Shown piece by piece: positions 42,544 through 51,165 of a DNA stretch of 64,000 nucleotides. Within the stretch, counting starts at the first letter, position 1, and the number at the start of each line of letters is the position of its first letter. A program made the translations under genes and the position numbers. The notes beneath the pieces were generated by a model that searched no databases, was not told where the DNA came from, and saw only the letters and a program-made list of their open reading frames with translations. This DNA comes from Eoetvoesia sp035555955 (GTDB lineage: Bacteria > Pseudomonadota > Gammaproteobacteria > Burkholderiales > Burkholderiaceae_B). The stretch covers positions 216,077 to 280,076 of the forward strand of contig NZ_DATMGA010000066.1 of the NCBI RefSeq assembly GCF_035555955.1, written 5' to 3'.

Positions 42544-43038
42544 TCAGGCGCTTGGAGCGGCAAGCGCCTGCTGGATATCGCTGCGCAATTCGTCGGGCGC
42601 GGTGGAGGAGCCGTAGCGCTTCAGGACCTGTCCGTCGCGGCCCACGAGAAACTTGGTGAAGTTCCACTTGATGGCCTGGGTGCCCAGCACCCCGGACTTT
42701 TCTTCCTTGAGCCATTGATACAAGGGGTGGGCGCCGGCGCCATTCACGTCGATCTTCGCGAAAAGAGGAAAGCTGACGGCGTATTTCGTGGTGCAGAAAT
42801 CCAGGATTTCGGCCTCGGTGCCGGGCTCCTGGTGGCCGAATTGGTCGCAGGGAAAGCCGAGCACCGTGAACCCCTGATCCCGGTATTCCAGGTAAAGCGC
42901 CTCGAGACCCCGATACTGGGGCGTGAACCCGCATTGGGAGGCGACATTGACGATAAGCGCCACCTGGCCCTGGTAGCGTGACAGCTCGACGCTGTCGCCC
43001 GATATCGAGCTGGCCGAAAATGAACTTAGCGATGGCAT
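42544..43038 (-). CDS. Glutathione-peroxidase-family enzyme (BtuE-like)
   Basis: 164 residues from the ATG at 43038. NVASQCGFTPQY with peroxidatic Cys36, LGFPCDQFGHQEPG (Gln and resolving Cys region) and KWNFTKFLVG (Trp) are all present. Cys replaces selenocysteine, as in bacterial BtuE, which mainly uses thioredoxin. It reduces hydroperoxides. Confidence 0.92.
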   Translation of the reverse strand: MPSLSSFSASSISGDSVELSRYQGQVALIVNVASQCGFTPQYRGLEALYLEYRDQGFTVLGFPCDQFGHQEPGTEAEILDFCTTKYAVSFPLFAKIDVNGAGAHPLYQWLKEEKSGVLGTQAIKWNFTKFLVGRDGQVLKRYGSSTAPDELRSDIQQALAAPSA

Positions 43039-43170
43039 GGCGATCCTGGAACGAGATGGCTGGAGCGGGTTGGCCGCAACGAGAGCGTAGCCCCATCGGC
43101 GCAACAGCCCGAAACCGGGCATCTCAACACTGTAGCAGGGCCATGCCGGCGCGTCTATTTGCGCGGCGCG

Positions 43171-43659
43171 TCAAGCCGCCGATGCCGAGCGTATGTTCTC
43201 GAACCACTGGATCGCCCGTTCGGCGGCGGCCGGCGGTGCATCGTGCATGACCGACGCCACGGTCTGGCTTGACAGTTCACGCCTCCAGGCGGCTTCCGCC
43301 CGGCGCATGGCCGCCGTGATGGCGCAGGGCTTGCGACATTCGCGGGCAGGCGAAGCACCCTCGCCATTGCGGCGGATTTCCGTGCAGCGAAACGCCGCAT
43401 CGGGCCCTTCGATAGCGTCCACGACCTGTAGCAGGGTGATTTTTTCAGGCGAACGGGCAAGCCGGAACCCGCCCTTCGGCCCCGCCGACGACACCAGGAT
43501 GCCGGCGCGGGCAAGCGCCTGCAGGGATTTGTTGAGGTAGGCGGCGGGCAAGCCGAACTTGGCCGCGAGCTTGGTGGTGGAAATGACCTCGTTCTGCCCG
43601 ATCCAGCCCAGCGCCACGCAGCAATGCAGGCCCCACTCCACGCCTTCGTTCATGCGCAT
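43171..43659 (-). CDS. Rrf2-family regulator with three cysteines
   Basis: 162 residues. Winged helix near the N-terminus (ISTTKLAAKFGLPAAYLNKS) and the family wing GPKGGFRLAR. Cys92, Cys108 and Cys112 lie in the usual Fe-S loop, but the spacing differs from IscR. It may bind an Fe-S cluster or sense thiol stress. It is divergent from the second Liv cassette, and two palindromes fill the gap, so it probably controls that cassette, itself, or both. Confidence 0.85.
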   Translation of the reverse strand: MRMNEGVEWGLHCCVALGWIGQNEVISTTKLAAKFGLPAAYLNKSLQALARAGILVSSAGPKGGFRLARSPEKITLLQVVDAIEGPDAAFRCTEIRRNGEGASPARECRKPCAITAAMRRAEAAWRRELSSQTVASVMHDAPPAAAERAIQWFENIRSASAA

Positions 43660-43686
43660 AATAATCTAATCCGTATACCTTATGAC

Positions 43687-43776
43687 CTGGATTATATATG
43701 TCCAGATTATTGTTGACTAGCTCTTGCGATCGCCATAGAATTCATCCCATAATCTAGATATTTAATATCCAGATTA
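43687..43776. promoter_or_regulatory. Two palindromes between Rrf2 gene and Liv cassette 2
   Basis: The first is CTGGA (43687-43691) facing TCCAG (43701-43705). The second, 43750-43776, runs TAATCTAGATATT then TAATATCCAGATTA with only one mismatch between arms. Both share the half-site (T)AATCTGGA. A further AATCTAATCC-like half lies at 43663-43672. They are good candidates for Rrf2 operators covering both divergent promoters. Confidence 0.6.
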
Positions 43777-43859
43777 AAAATACAGCACCGTCCGCAGCCG
43801 CTCATGGCAAAACGATCAAGACAAAATCTCCGCCCCGCCGGGCGGAACAAGGAGACAGC

Positions 43860-45050
43860 ATGAGACACCATTTCCTCAAGGCAATCGCCGCAACCGGCCT
43901 GGGCCTGACCATGGCCCTGGCCAACGCCGCCCCCGCGCAAGAAAACCACGACGACCTGAAAATCGGCTTCATGGGGGTATTTTCGGGCGGGCAAGCCGCC
44001 CTGGGCCAGGATTCGTACGACGGATTCATGCTTTACCTCAAGAACCACGGCGACAAGCTCGGCGGCCGCCACATCGAAGTCCTCAAGGCCGACGCCCAGA
44101 TCAAGCCCGTGGTCGGCGTGCAACTGGCAAAACGGCTCATCGACAAGGACGGAGTGCCCATCATCGTCGGCGTGACCTTCTCCAACGTCATGCTCGCCGT
44201 GCACGGGCCCATCACGAAGAAAGAGGTGTTTCTCATCGGCACCAACGCGGGCCCCAGCCAGATAGCCGGCAAGGAATGCTCCCCCTATTTCTTCAGCACC
44301 TCGTACCAGAACGACCAGAAAGCCGAAAGCATGGGCAGCTATGCCAAGTCCAAGGGGTACAAGAGAATCATCACCATGGTGCCCAACTACCAGTCGGGCT
44401 TCGACTTCGTGACAGGCTTCAAGCGCTACTACCAGGCTCCCCTGCTCGACGAAATCTACACGCCGCTCAATCAGCAGGACTTCTCCGCCGAGCTGGCCAA
44501 GATCGCCTCCGAGAAACCCGATGCCGTCTATGTCTTCTACCCCGGCGGGCTGGGCGTCAACTTCCTGCGCCAATGGCAGCAGGCCGGCCTGCTGGGCAAG
44601 ATCCCGGTCCTGTCCACCTCGACGACCGACGCCATCAATCTCCCCGCTCAGCGCGACAGCGCCCTGGGCGTGATCACCAGCCCCGTCTGGGGACCCGACA
44701 TGGACAACGCCGCCAACAAGAAATTCGTGGCCGAGTTCGAAAAGGAATACAAGCGCATCCCTTCGGATTTCGCGGCGCAAAGCTATGACGGCGCGCAACT
44801 GCTGGATTCGGCCATCGCAAAGGTCAAGGGCCATGTCGAAGACAAGGCCGCGTTCATGGCCGCCCTCAAGCAAGCCGATTTTCCTTCGGTGCGCGGCGAC
44901 TTCAAGTTCGGCAACAACAATTTCCCCATCCAGGATCTTTCCGTGTTCGAAGTCGTCAAGGACGCGCAGGGCCGGTTCACGCTCAAGAAAATCGCCACTC
45001 CGCTCAAGGCGCAGCAAGATGCCTATCACCAAGACTGCCCGATGAAATAA
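43860..45050 (+). CDS. Periplasmic binding protein of Liv-type cassette 2
   Basis: 396 residues, signal peptide ATGLGLTMALANAAPAQ, then DDLKIGFMGVFSGGQAALG. Paralogue of the binding protein at 35465. The conserved tail contains YHQDCPMK. It is followed at once by livHMGF, so this cassette is complete. The neighbouring aldehyde dehydrogenase suggests an aromatic ligand. Confidence 0.88.
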   Translation: MRHHFLKAIAATGLGLTMALANAAPAQENHDDLKIGFMGVFSGGQAALGQDSYDGFMLYLKNHGDKLGGRHIEVLKADAQIKPVVGVQLAKRLIDKDGVPIIVGVTFSNVMLAVHGPITKKEVFLIGTNAGPSQIAGKECSPYFFSTSYQNDQKAESMGSYAKSKGYKRIITMVPNYQSGFDFVTGFKRYYQAPLLDEIYTPLNQQDFSAELAKIASEKPDAVYVFYPGGLGVNFLRQWQQAGLLGKIPVLSTSTTDAINLPAQRDSALGVITSPVWGPDMDNAANKKFVAEFEKEYKRIPSDFAAQSYDGAQLLDSAIAKVKGHVEDKAAFMAALKQADFPSVRGDFKFGNNNFPIQDLSVFEVVKDAQGRFTLKKIATPLKAQQDAYHQDCPMK

Positions 45051-45069
45051 TCCACAGGCGTATCGAGAA

Positions 45070-45990
45070 ATGGATCTACAACTCCTGACAACTCAAATTC
45101 TCAATGGTGTGCAGTTCGGCGTCCTGTTGTTCCTGCTGTCCGCGGGGCTGACGCTGGTCTTCGGCATCATGAATTTCGTCAATCTTGCGCACGGGTCGCT
45201 GTACATGATGGGGGCCTACGTGGCGGCGGCCGTCTTCAACCTGTACGGCTCCTTCACTCTGGCCCTGCTGGCCGCCGTCCCGGCGGCCATCCTGATCGGC
45301 ATCGCCCTGGACCGCATCGTCCTGGCGGGGCTCTACTCGCGGGAACACCTCGACCAGGTGCTCGCCACCTTCGGCCTGATCCTCGTGTTCAACGAAGTCG
45401 TGCGCTACATCTGGGGATCGGCCCCCACCTACATCAACGCGCCCCGGGCGCTGCGGGGCACGATCGACTTCCTCGGGTTCTCATACCCTTCGTATCGCAT
45501 CTTCATCATCGCCGTCGGGCTGTTGTGCGGGCTCGGGCTTTATCTGCTCATCAACAAGACCCGGGTCGGCATGCTCATCCGCGCCGGCGCCGCCGACGCC
45601 GAAATGGTCGACGCCATGGGCACCAACATACGCCGGCTCAACACCCTGATCTTCGGCCTGGGAGCAGGCCTGGCCGGGCTGGGCGGCGTCATGGCGGGCC
45701 CCATCCTGTCGGTGCAGCCGGGCATGGGGGAACCCATACTCATCCTCACCCTGGTCGTCATCGTCACGGGCGGCATAGGCTCGATACGCGGGGCCTTCTA
45801 CGGCGCGCTCATCGTCGGCCTCGTCGATACCCTGGGGCGGGCCTTCCTTCCGGCCGCCTTCAACGAGCTGCTGGCCAAGTCCCTGGCCCAGGCCGCGGGC
45901 CCGGCCGTGGCCTCCATGCTGATCTATCTTCTCATGGCTTTCGTACTGGCCATCCGGCCGCACGGGCTGTTTCCAGTCAGGAACGGGTGA
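45070..45990 (+). CDS. livH: ABC transporter permease LivH-like, cassette 2
   Basis: 306 residues, same length as the cassette 1 LivH, with LTLVFGIMNFVNLAHGSLYM and VTGGIGSIRGAFYGALIVGL. It is a membrane channel subunit. The next gene starts four bases after the stop. Confidence 0.9.
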   Translation: MDLQLLTTQILNGVQFGVLLFLLSAGLTLVFGIMNFVNLAHGSLYMMGAYVAAAVFNLYGSFTLALLAAVPAAILIGIALDRIVLAGLYSREHLDQVLATFGLILVFNEVVRYIWGSAPTYINAPRALRGTIDFLGFSYPSYRIFIIAVGLLCGLGLYLLINKTRVGMLIRAGAADAEMVDAMGTNIRRLNTLIFGLGAGLAGLGGVMAGPILSVQPGMGEPILILTLVVIVTGGIGSIRGAFYGALIVGLVDTLGRAFLPAAFNELLAKSLAQAAGPAVASMLIYLLMAFVLAIRPHGLFPVRNG

Positions 45991-45994
45991 ACAC

Positions 45995-47077
45995 ATGCTA
46001 TCTGAACAAACCCGCCAGGCGCTGCCGCTGAACGGCATCCGCAACCGGCCCGTACACGCGCAAATCAGCACCGCTCAAGCCCCCGCTTCCCCCCAAGCGC
46101 ATCGTGCCCGGCAACTGCTGCCCGCCGCGGCAATATTCCTTGCGCTTGCCCTGGTTCCCGTGGCGTCGCTGTTCCTGGGCCACACCTACTATCTGGACCT
46201 GGTGTCGCGCGCCATGATTCTGGGCCTGGCCGCCATGGGGCTGAACCTCATTCTCGGCTACGGAGGCATGGTCAGCTTCGGCCATGCCCTGTACCTGGGC
46301 ATCGGCGCCTACGCTGTCGGCATACTTTCCACCTATGGCGTGCATTCGTCCCTGATCCAGCTGGCGGCGGCCATCGCCATCGGCACGATCGTGTCGTACC
46401 TGGTCGGCTACATCTGCCTCAAAGTCGACGGCATGGGCTTCATCATGATCACCTTGGCCTTTGCGCAGATGTTCTATTTCCTGGCCATCAGCCTGAAGCA
46501 GTACGGCGGGGACGACGGGCTGCAGATCGCAGCGCGAAGCACCGTGCCCGGCCTGGACATCGACAACCCCTACCAGTTCTACCTGCTGGTCCTGGGAATA
46601 CTGGCCGTGGCGGCCTATCTCCTGCACCGCCTCATCCATTCCCGGTTCGGCACCGTGATCCGCGGCTGCAAGCAGAACACGCGCCGCATGTACGCCCTGG
46701 GATTCTCGGCAAACCGCTACAGGCTGTTCGCCTACGTGGTTTCCGCCCAGATCGTCGTGCTGGCCGGCGTGCTGCTCGCCAATCTCGCCTTGTTCGCATC
46801 GCCCTCCTACATGAGCTGGACGCTCTCGGGCGACCTCATACTGATGTGCGTGCTGGGCGGCCTGGGCACGCTGCTGGGGCCGCTGATCGGCGCCATCGCC
46901 TTCGTCGGGCTCGAGGAATTCCTGTCCACCATGCCCATCGAACTGCCCGGCAACGCGACCGATCTCATCACCACGCACTGGCTGGGCTTCTTCGGTGTTT
47001 TCATCGTGCTGGTGGTGCTGTTCCTCAGGCGCGGTCTTTACGGGTCGCTCGCCAGCAAGGGAGGCCGCCATGACTGA
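45995..47077 (+). CDS. livM: ABC transporter permease LivM-like, cassette 2
   Basis: 360 residues, 38 longer than the cassette 1 LivM because of a polar N-terminal extension (to about residue 45) before the first helix. LNLILGYGGMVSFGHALYLG and MITLAFAQMFYFLA are family marks. The C-terminus overlaps livG by eight bases. The extension could reflect a start further downstream, though no better start was seen. Confidence 0.88.
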   Translation: MLSEQTRQALPLNGIRNRPVHAQISTAQAPASPQAHRARQLLPAAAIFLALALVPVASLFLGHTYYLDLVSRAMILGLAAMGLNLILGYGGMVSFGHALYLGIGAYAVGILSTYGVHSSLIQLAAAIAIGTIVSYLVGYICLKVDGMGFIMITLAFAQMFYFLAISLKQYGGDDGLQIAARSTVPGLDIDNPYQFYLLVLGILAVAAYLLHRLIHSRFGTVIRGCKQNTRRMYALGFSANRYRLFAYVVSAQIVVLAGVLLANLALFASPSYMSWTLSGDLILMCVLGGLGTLLGPLIGAIAFVGLEEFLSTMPIELPGNATDLITTHWLGFFGVFIVLVVLFLRRGLYGSLASKGGRHD

Positions 47078-47822
47078 AATCCTGCAAGTGCAGAACCTGG
47101 TAAAGCGCTACGGCGCCCTGGCCGCCACCAACGACCTGAGCATGACCGTGCTTCAGGGCGAGCTTCACGGCGTCATCGGCCCCAACGGCGCGGGCAAAAC
47201 CACGTTCATCCATCAATTGGCGGGAGAAGTTCTGCCCGATCAGGGGCGGATCCTCTTCGACGGGGCTGACATCACCCGGTCCACGGTCGATGCGCGGGCC
47301 TTGCACGGCATCGGCCGCTCGTACCAGATCACGTCGATATTCAAGGATTTCTCCGTTCTCGACAACGTCATGCTGGCGGTCCAGGCCCGCCAGGGGTCGA
47401 GCTTCAGGTTCTGGTCGGCCGTGCGCAGCGACAGGACACTGTACGAACCCGCCTATCAGGCTTTGCGCGAAGTCGATCTGGAACAAGCGGCGCATCGCCG
47501 GGCCGGATCCCTCGGCTACGGCGAGATGCGGCAGCTGGAAATCGCCATGACCCTCGCCATGCGCCCCAGGGTGCTGCTGCTGGACGAACCCATGGCCGGC
47601 ATGAGCCAGCAGGAATCGGCACGCCTGGTGGAACTGCTGCGGCGCCTGAAGGGCGACTACAGCATCGTGCTCGTCGAGCACGACATGGACGCCGTGTTCG
47701 CCCTGGCCGACCGCATTACCGTGCTGGTGTACGGGACGGCCATTGCCTGCGGCACCCCGCAGCAGATCCAGGAAAACCAAGAGGTCAAGAACGCCTACCT
47801 CGGAGACGACGATGAATTCTGA
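47070..47822 (+). CDS. livG: ABC transporter ATPase LivG-like, cassette 2
   Basis: 250 residues: GPNGAGKTT (Walker A), signature region SLGYGEMRQLEIAMTL, VLLLDEPMAGMS (Walker B) and switch His in VEHDMDAVF. It overlaps livF by 11 bases. GGAGG lies just upstream of its ATG, inside livM. Confidence 0.92.
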   Translation: MTEILQVQNLVKRYGALAATNDLSMTVLQGELHGVIGPNGAGKTTFIHQLAGEVLPDQGRILFDGADITRSTVDARALHGIGRSYQITSIFKDFSVLDNVMLAVQARQGSSFRFWSAVRSDRTLYEPAYQALREVDLEQAAHRRAGSLGYGEMRQLEIAMTLAMRPRVLLLDEPMAGMSQQESARLVELLRRLKGDYSIVLVEHDMDAVFALADRITVLVYGTAIACGTPQQIQENQEVKNAYLGDDDEF

Positions 47823-48558
47823 ACATGCCTCTCTCAACACGCCGCAGCGGCCTCCCCTGCTGCAGTTGAACAGCGTCGAAACCGCCTACGGCGACAGCAA
47901 GGTGCTGTTCGGCGTCGATCTGGAAATCGAGGCCGGCCAGTGCGTGGCGCTGCTGGGCCGCAACGGCATGGGAAAATCCACCACCGTCAAGACCATCATG
48001 GGGCTGCAGCCCTGCCTGCAGGGCCAGGTCAAGCTGCGCGGTTCCAGCCTGAACCGGCTCAAGCCCCATCAGATCGCCCACGCCGGCATCGGCCTGGTGC
48101 CCGAGGGCCGCCGTGTGTTTCCCAACCTGTCCGTCAGGGAAAATCTGGTTGCCACGGCCAGACAGGCCGGACGCAGCGGCCCCGGATGGTCGCTGGACGA
48201 CATCTACGGCCTGTTTCCGCGCCTGCAAGAACGCGAGCGCCACCTGGGCTGCAATCTTTCGGGGGGAGAACAGCAAATGCTGGCCATAGGCCGCGCACTC
48301 ATGACCAATCCGGAACTGCTCATCCTGGACGAGGCCACCGAAGGCCTGGCGCCCATCGTGCGCAAGGATATCTGGCGCTGCATCGTGCTGCTGAAAAGCC
48401 GGGGCCTGGCGCTGCTGGTCATCGACAAGAACCTGGCGGCGCTCCTGCGCGTGGCCGACAAGCATTACATCCTGGAAAAAGGCGTGGTCGTGTGGAGCGG
48501 CGCCTCGGGCGAACTGGACGCCAACCCCGATCTCGTCCACCACTACATCGGCATGTAG
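47812..48558 (+). CDS. livF: ABC transporter ATPase LivF-like, cassette 2
   Basis: 248 residues from the ATG at 47812 (CGGAGA upstream). GRNGMGKST, PEGRRVFPNLSVRENL, LSGGEQQMLAIGRAL and LILDEATEGLAP are LivF marks. As in cassette 1, the switch-His segment reads VIDKNLA, with Lys where His is usual. This supports a common origin of the two cassettes. Confidence 0.92.
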   Translation: MNSEHASLNTPQRPPLLQLNSVETAYGDSKVLFGVDLEIEAGQCVALLGRNGMGKSTTVKTIMGLQPCLQGQVKLRGSSLNRLKPHQIAHAGIGLVPEGRRVFPNLSVRENLVATARQAGRSGPGWSLDDIYGLFPRLQERERHLGCNLSGGEQQMLAIGRALMTNPELLILDEATEGLAPIVRKDIWRCIVLLKSRGLALLVIDKNLAALLRVADKHYILEKGVVVWSGASGELDANPDLVHHYIGM

Positions 48559-48634
48559 CCAAGCTATTCCCGCCCGGAGGGCCGACTTCCCCGGGCCTGT
48601 GCAAACAACCAGCAAACTCAAAGGAGTTGTTCAA

Positions 48635-49888
48635 ATGAAAGACATCGTCGTCATCGGCTGCGGATTCGGCGGCCTGTGGAGCGCAATCGGGGCAGCGCGG
48701 AAGCTGGACGAACTTGGCGTGGGAAGCGAAGAAGTCAGCATCACCGTCGTGGATCAAAACGATTTCCACAGCATCCGCGTCCGCAACTACGAGCAGGATC
48801 TGGAATCCACCATCATTCCCCTTTCCAAGGTCCTGGATCCCATCGGGGTCCGCCATGTTCAAGGCGCTGTCACCGGCATCGATACCGCGGGGCAGACCGT
48901 CGCCATCGATACGCCCACGGGCGGCCAGTCCGTGGCCTACGACCGCCTGGTCTACGCCCTGGGCAGCCAGCTGCGGCGCCCGCCCATTCCGGGACTGGCC
49001 GAGCACGGCTTCGACATCGACACCTACCAGGCCGCCAAGCGGCTGGAACAGCACCTTGCCGCCCTGCCCGACTCGAAGCATGCCGGCGAGGGCAAATATA
49101 CCGTGCTGGTGGTGGGCGCCGGCCTTACCGGCATAGAACTGGCCTCCGAGCTGCCCGGACGGCTCGAGGCCATACGCGCGGCGCATCACGGCACCGAACC
49201 GGTGCGCGTGATCCTGGCCGACTCCAGCCCCGCCATCGGCTCGGACATGGGCGAGCAGGCCATGGCCGTCATCGACAAGGCCATGGCCGCGCTTGGCGTG
49301 GAAACCCGGACCGGCATCGCCGTGGCCGCCGTCGATGCGATGGGCGTAACACTGGCCGACGGCGAAAAAATCCCCGCGGCCACGGTCGTCTGGTGCGCGG
49401 GCATGCAGGCCAATGGCCTGGGCCATTGGCTGCCCGTGGAAAAAGACCGGCAGGGGCGCGTCGCCGTGGACGAGTTCATGCGGGTGAAAGGCCTGACCAA
49501 CGTCTTCGCCGCCGGGGACGCCGCCTGGTCCATGCTGGACGACCCCCATACTTCGGTCATGTCATGCCAGCACGGCCGGCCCATGGGCCGGTATGCCGGG
49601 CATAACGTCGTCGCCGACCTGCTGGGCAAACCCATGCTGCCGCTGCGCATCGACTGGTACACCACCATTCTCGACCTGGGCCCATGGGGCGCGGTGTACA
49701 CCACGGGCTGGGACCGCCAGGTCATCGCCTCCGGCGAAACCGCTAAGAACACCAAGCAGAACATCAATTGCCGGCGGATCTATCCGCCGCTAAGCGGCAA
49801 CCGCGCAGAGATCCTCGCTTCGGCGGCACCCGAGGTGCAGGCTCCACCCGAAGTCAGGCAGGCAGATATGGACAGCCAGACCGCCTGA
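48635..49888 (+). CDS. NAD(P)/FAD-dependent oxidoreductase, NDH-2-like
   Basis: 417 residues with two dinucleotide-binding motifs: VIGCGFGGLWS (FAD) and VVGAGLTGIELASELP (NAD), and NVFAAGDAAW for flavin contact. It resembles type-II NADH dehydrogenases and ferredoxin reductases. AAGGAG precedes the ATG. It lies 76 bases after livF and may be part of that operon. It could supply electrons to an oxygenase, since no dedicated reductase gene accompanies the Rieske dioxygenase; this is inferred. Confidence 0.82.
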   Translation: MKDIVVIGCGFGGLWSAIGAARKLDELGVGSEEVSITVVDQNDFHSIRVRNYEQDLESTIIPLSKVLDPIGVRHVQGAVTGIDTAGQTVAIDTPTGGQSVAYDRLVYALGSQLRRPPIPGLAEHGFDIDTYQAAKRLEQHLAALPDSKHAGEGKYTVLVVGAGLTGIELASELPGRLEAIRAAHHGTEPVRVILADSSPAIGSDMGEQAMAVIDKAMAALGVETRTGIAVAAVDAMGVTLADGEKIPAATVVWCAGMQANGLGHWLPVEKDRQGRVAVDEFMRVKGLTNVFAAGDAAWSMLDDPHTSVMSCQHGRPMGRYAGHNVVADLLGKPMLPLRIDWYTTILDLGPWGAVYTTGWDRQVIASGETAKNTKQNINCRRIYPPLSGNRAEILASAAPEVQAPPEVRQADMDSQTA

Positions 49889-49900
49889 CGGCCGATTCAC

Positions 49901-49923
49901 CGGCCCATATACTCAATGGGCCG
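49901..49923. terminator. Hairpin between convergent genes
   Basis: CGGCCCAT (49901-49908) pairs with ATGGGCCG (49916-49923) around a 7-base loop, 12 bases after the flavoprotein stop. No T-run on either strand, so termination strength is uncertain. Confidence 0.45.
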
Positions 49924-49980
49924 AAAGGCGGAAGAAACAGAAACCGGACGGGCGGCTTGCGCCTCCCCGTCTCCCGAAGG

Positions 49981-50967
49981 CTAAGGACAGCCGTAGATGC
50001 CGTGGGCCCGCCCGAAGACCCGGGTCAGGCCCAACAGACCGTCTATGGTCGGCGTCTTCACGCCGGCCAGAATGCCGATTTCGTGCACCACGGTCAGCAG
50101 TCCGTCGATTTCCAGCGGACGCCCGGCTTCGGCATCCTGCAGCATCGAGGTCTTGAAGGCGCCCAGCTTGCGGGTGACTTCGTTGCGCTCTTCGGCGGTC
50201 TGGGCGATGGCGCAGCCCACTTTCTCGCCGATTTGGGCGGCCTCGCGCATGGCGGCGCGGCAGAACTCGTTGAGCAGCGGGTCGTCCAGCACCTGCTGGG
50301 TATTCGCGCCGGTCACGGCGGTAACCGGGTTCATGGTCATATTGCCCCACAGCTTGTACCAGATGTCGCCGCGGATATTGGAACTGGCGTCGGCCTGGAA
50401 GCCCCCTTTTTCGAGAAGACGCACCAATGCCTGCAGCCGCTCGGACATGGCGCCGTCGGGCTCGCCCAGGATGAGCCGGTTGCCGGACTTCAGCTCGACG
50501 AATCCCGGTTCCGGCCGCGAACTGGAAAAATGCACCACGCAACCCACGATGTGCCCGATGGGGATGGCGGCGGCCAGCTTGCGGTCGGGATCCAGCGACT
50601 GCAAGGCGGTTCCCTGGAACGGCACATCCCTGGCCTCGAAGAACCACCACGGCACGCCGTTCATGGCTGTGACCACCATGGTGTGCGGACCGATAAGGGG
50701 CGCGATGCGGGCGACCACCTGCGCCAGCGCCGGCGACTTGACGGCGATGAACACGATGTCCTGGACGCCCAGGGCCTCGGGATTTTCCTCGACCCGAAGC
50801 GGCACGGTTTGCAACTGGCCGGACACGCGCAAACGCAGCCCATGCCGCTGTATGGCGGCCAGAGTCTGCCCGTGCGCCACCGCGCTGACCTCGCAACCGG
50901 CAGCCACCATCCGCGCTGCGATCAAGCCGCCCACCGCGCCTAGACCGTAAATCGCTACTTTCTGCAT
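49981..50967 (-). CDS. 2-dehydropantoate 2-reductase-like (ApbA/PanE family)
   Basis: 328 residues: VAIYGLGAVGGLIAARMVAAG (NADP-binding GxGxxG), VKSPALAQV with the conserved Lys, and DIWYKLWGNMTMNP typical of the ApbA/PanE C-domain. True PanE makes pantoate for coenzyme A, but many catabolic clusters carry paralogues of unknown substrate. It lies between a transporter operon and an aldehyde dehydrogenase on the minus strand, favouring a catabolic reductase. Confidence 0.82.
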   Translation of the reverse strand: MQKVAIYGLGAVGGLIAARMVAAGCEVSAVAHGQTLAAIQRHGLRLRVSGQLQTVPLRVEENPEALGVQDIVFIAVKSPALAQVVARIAPLIGPHTMVVTAMNGVPWWFFEARDVPFQGTALQSLDPDRKLAAAIPIGHIVGCVVHFSSSRPEPGFVELKSGNRLILGEPDGAMSERLQALVRLLEKGGFQADASSNIRGDIWYKLWGNMTMNPVTAVTGANTQQVLDDPLLNEFCRAAMREAAQIGEKVGCAIAQTAEERNEVTRKLGAFKTSMLQDAEAGRPLEIDGLLTVVHEIGILAGVKTPTIDGLLGLTRVFGRAHGIYGCP

Positions 50968-51084
50968 TTATCCTGCGCCTCCTTGAATGTTTTTATCCGA
51001 TGGGCCTGAAATATCTTTTGCAGGCCTGGCCTGAAAAAGCATGATAAGCCATTTCCCCACCCGGCATTCCCGCAAGCCCGGCAA

Positions 51085-51113
51085 AAAAGAATGCCCCCGA
51101 AGGGGCACTTTTT
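51085..51113. terminator. Rho-independent terminator, usable on both strands
   Basis: TGCCCC (51092-51097), loop CGAA, GGGGCA (51102-51107), followed on the plus strand by CTTTTTG and on the minus strand by TTCTTTTTTGC. It lies about 55 bases beyond the aldehyde dehydrogenase stop and probably ends that transcript. Confidence 0.85.
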
Positions 51114-51165
51114 GTCCTGGAGCGGCCCGGCGGCAAAATTCCCGCCGCCGGGCCGCCTCGAACGC

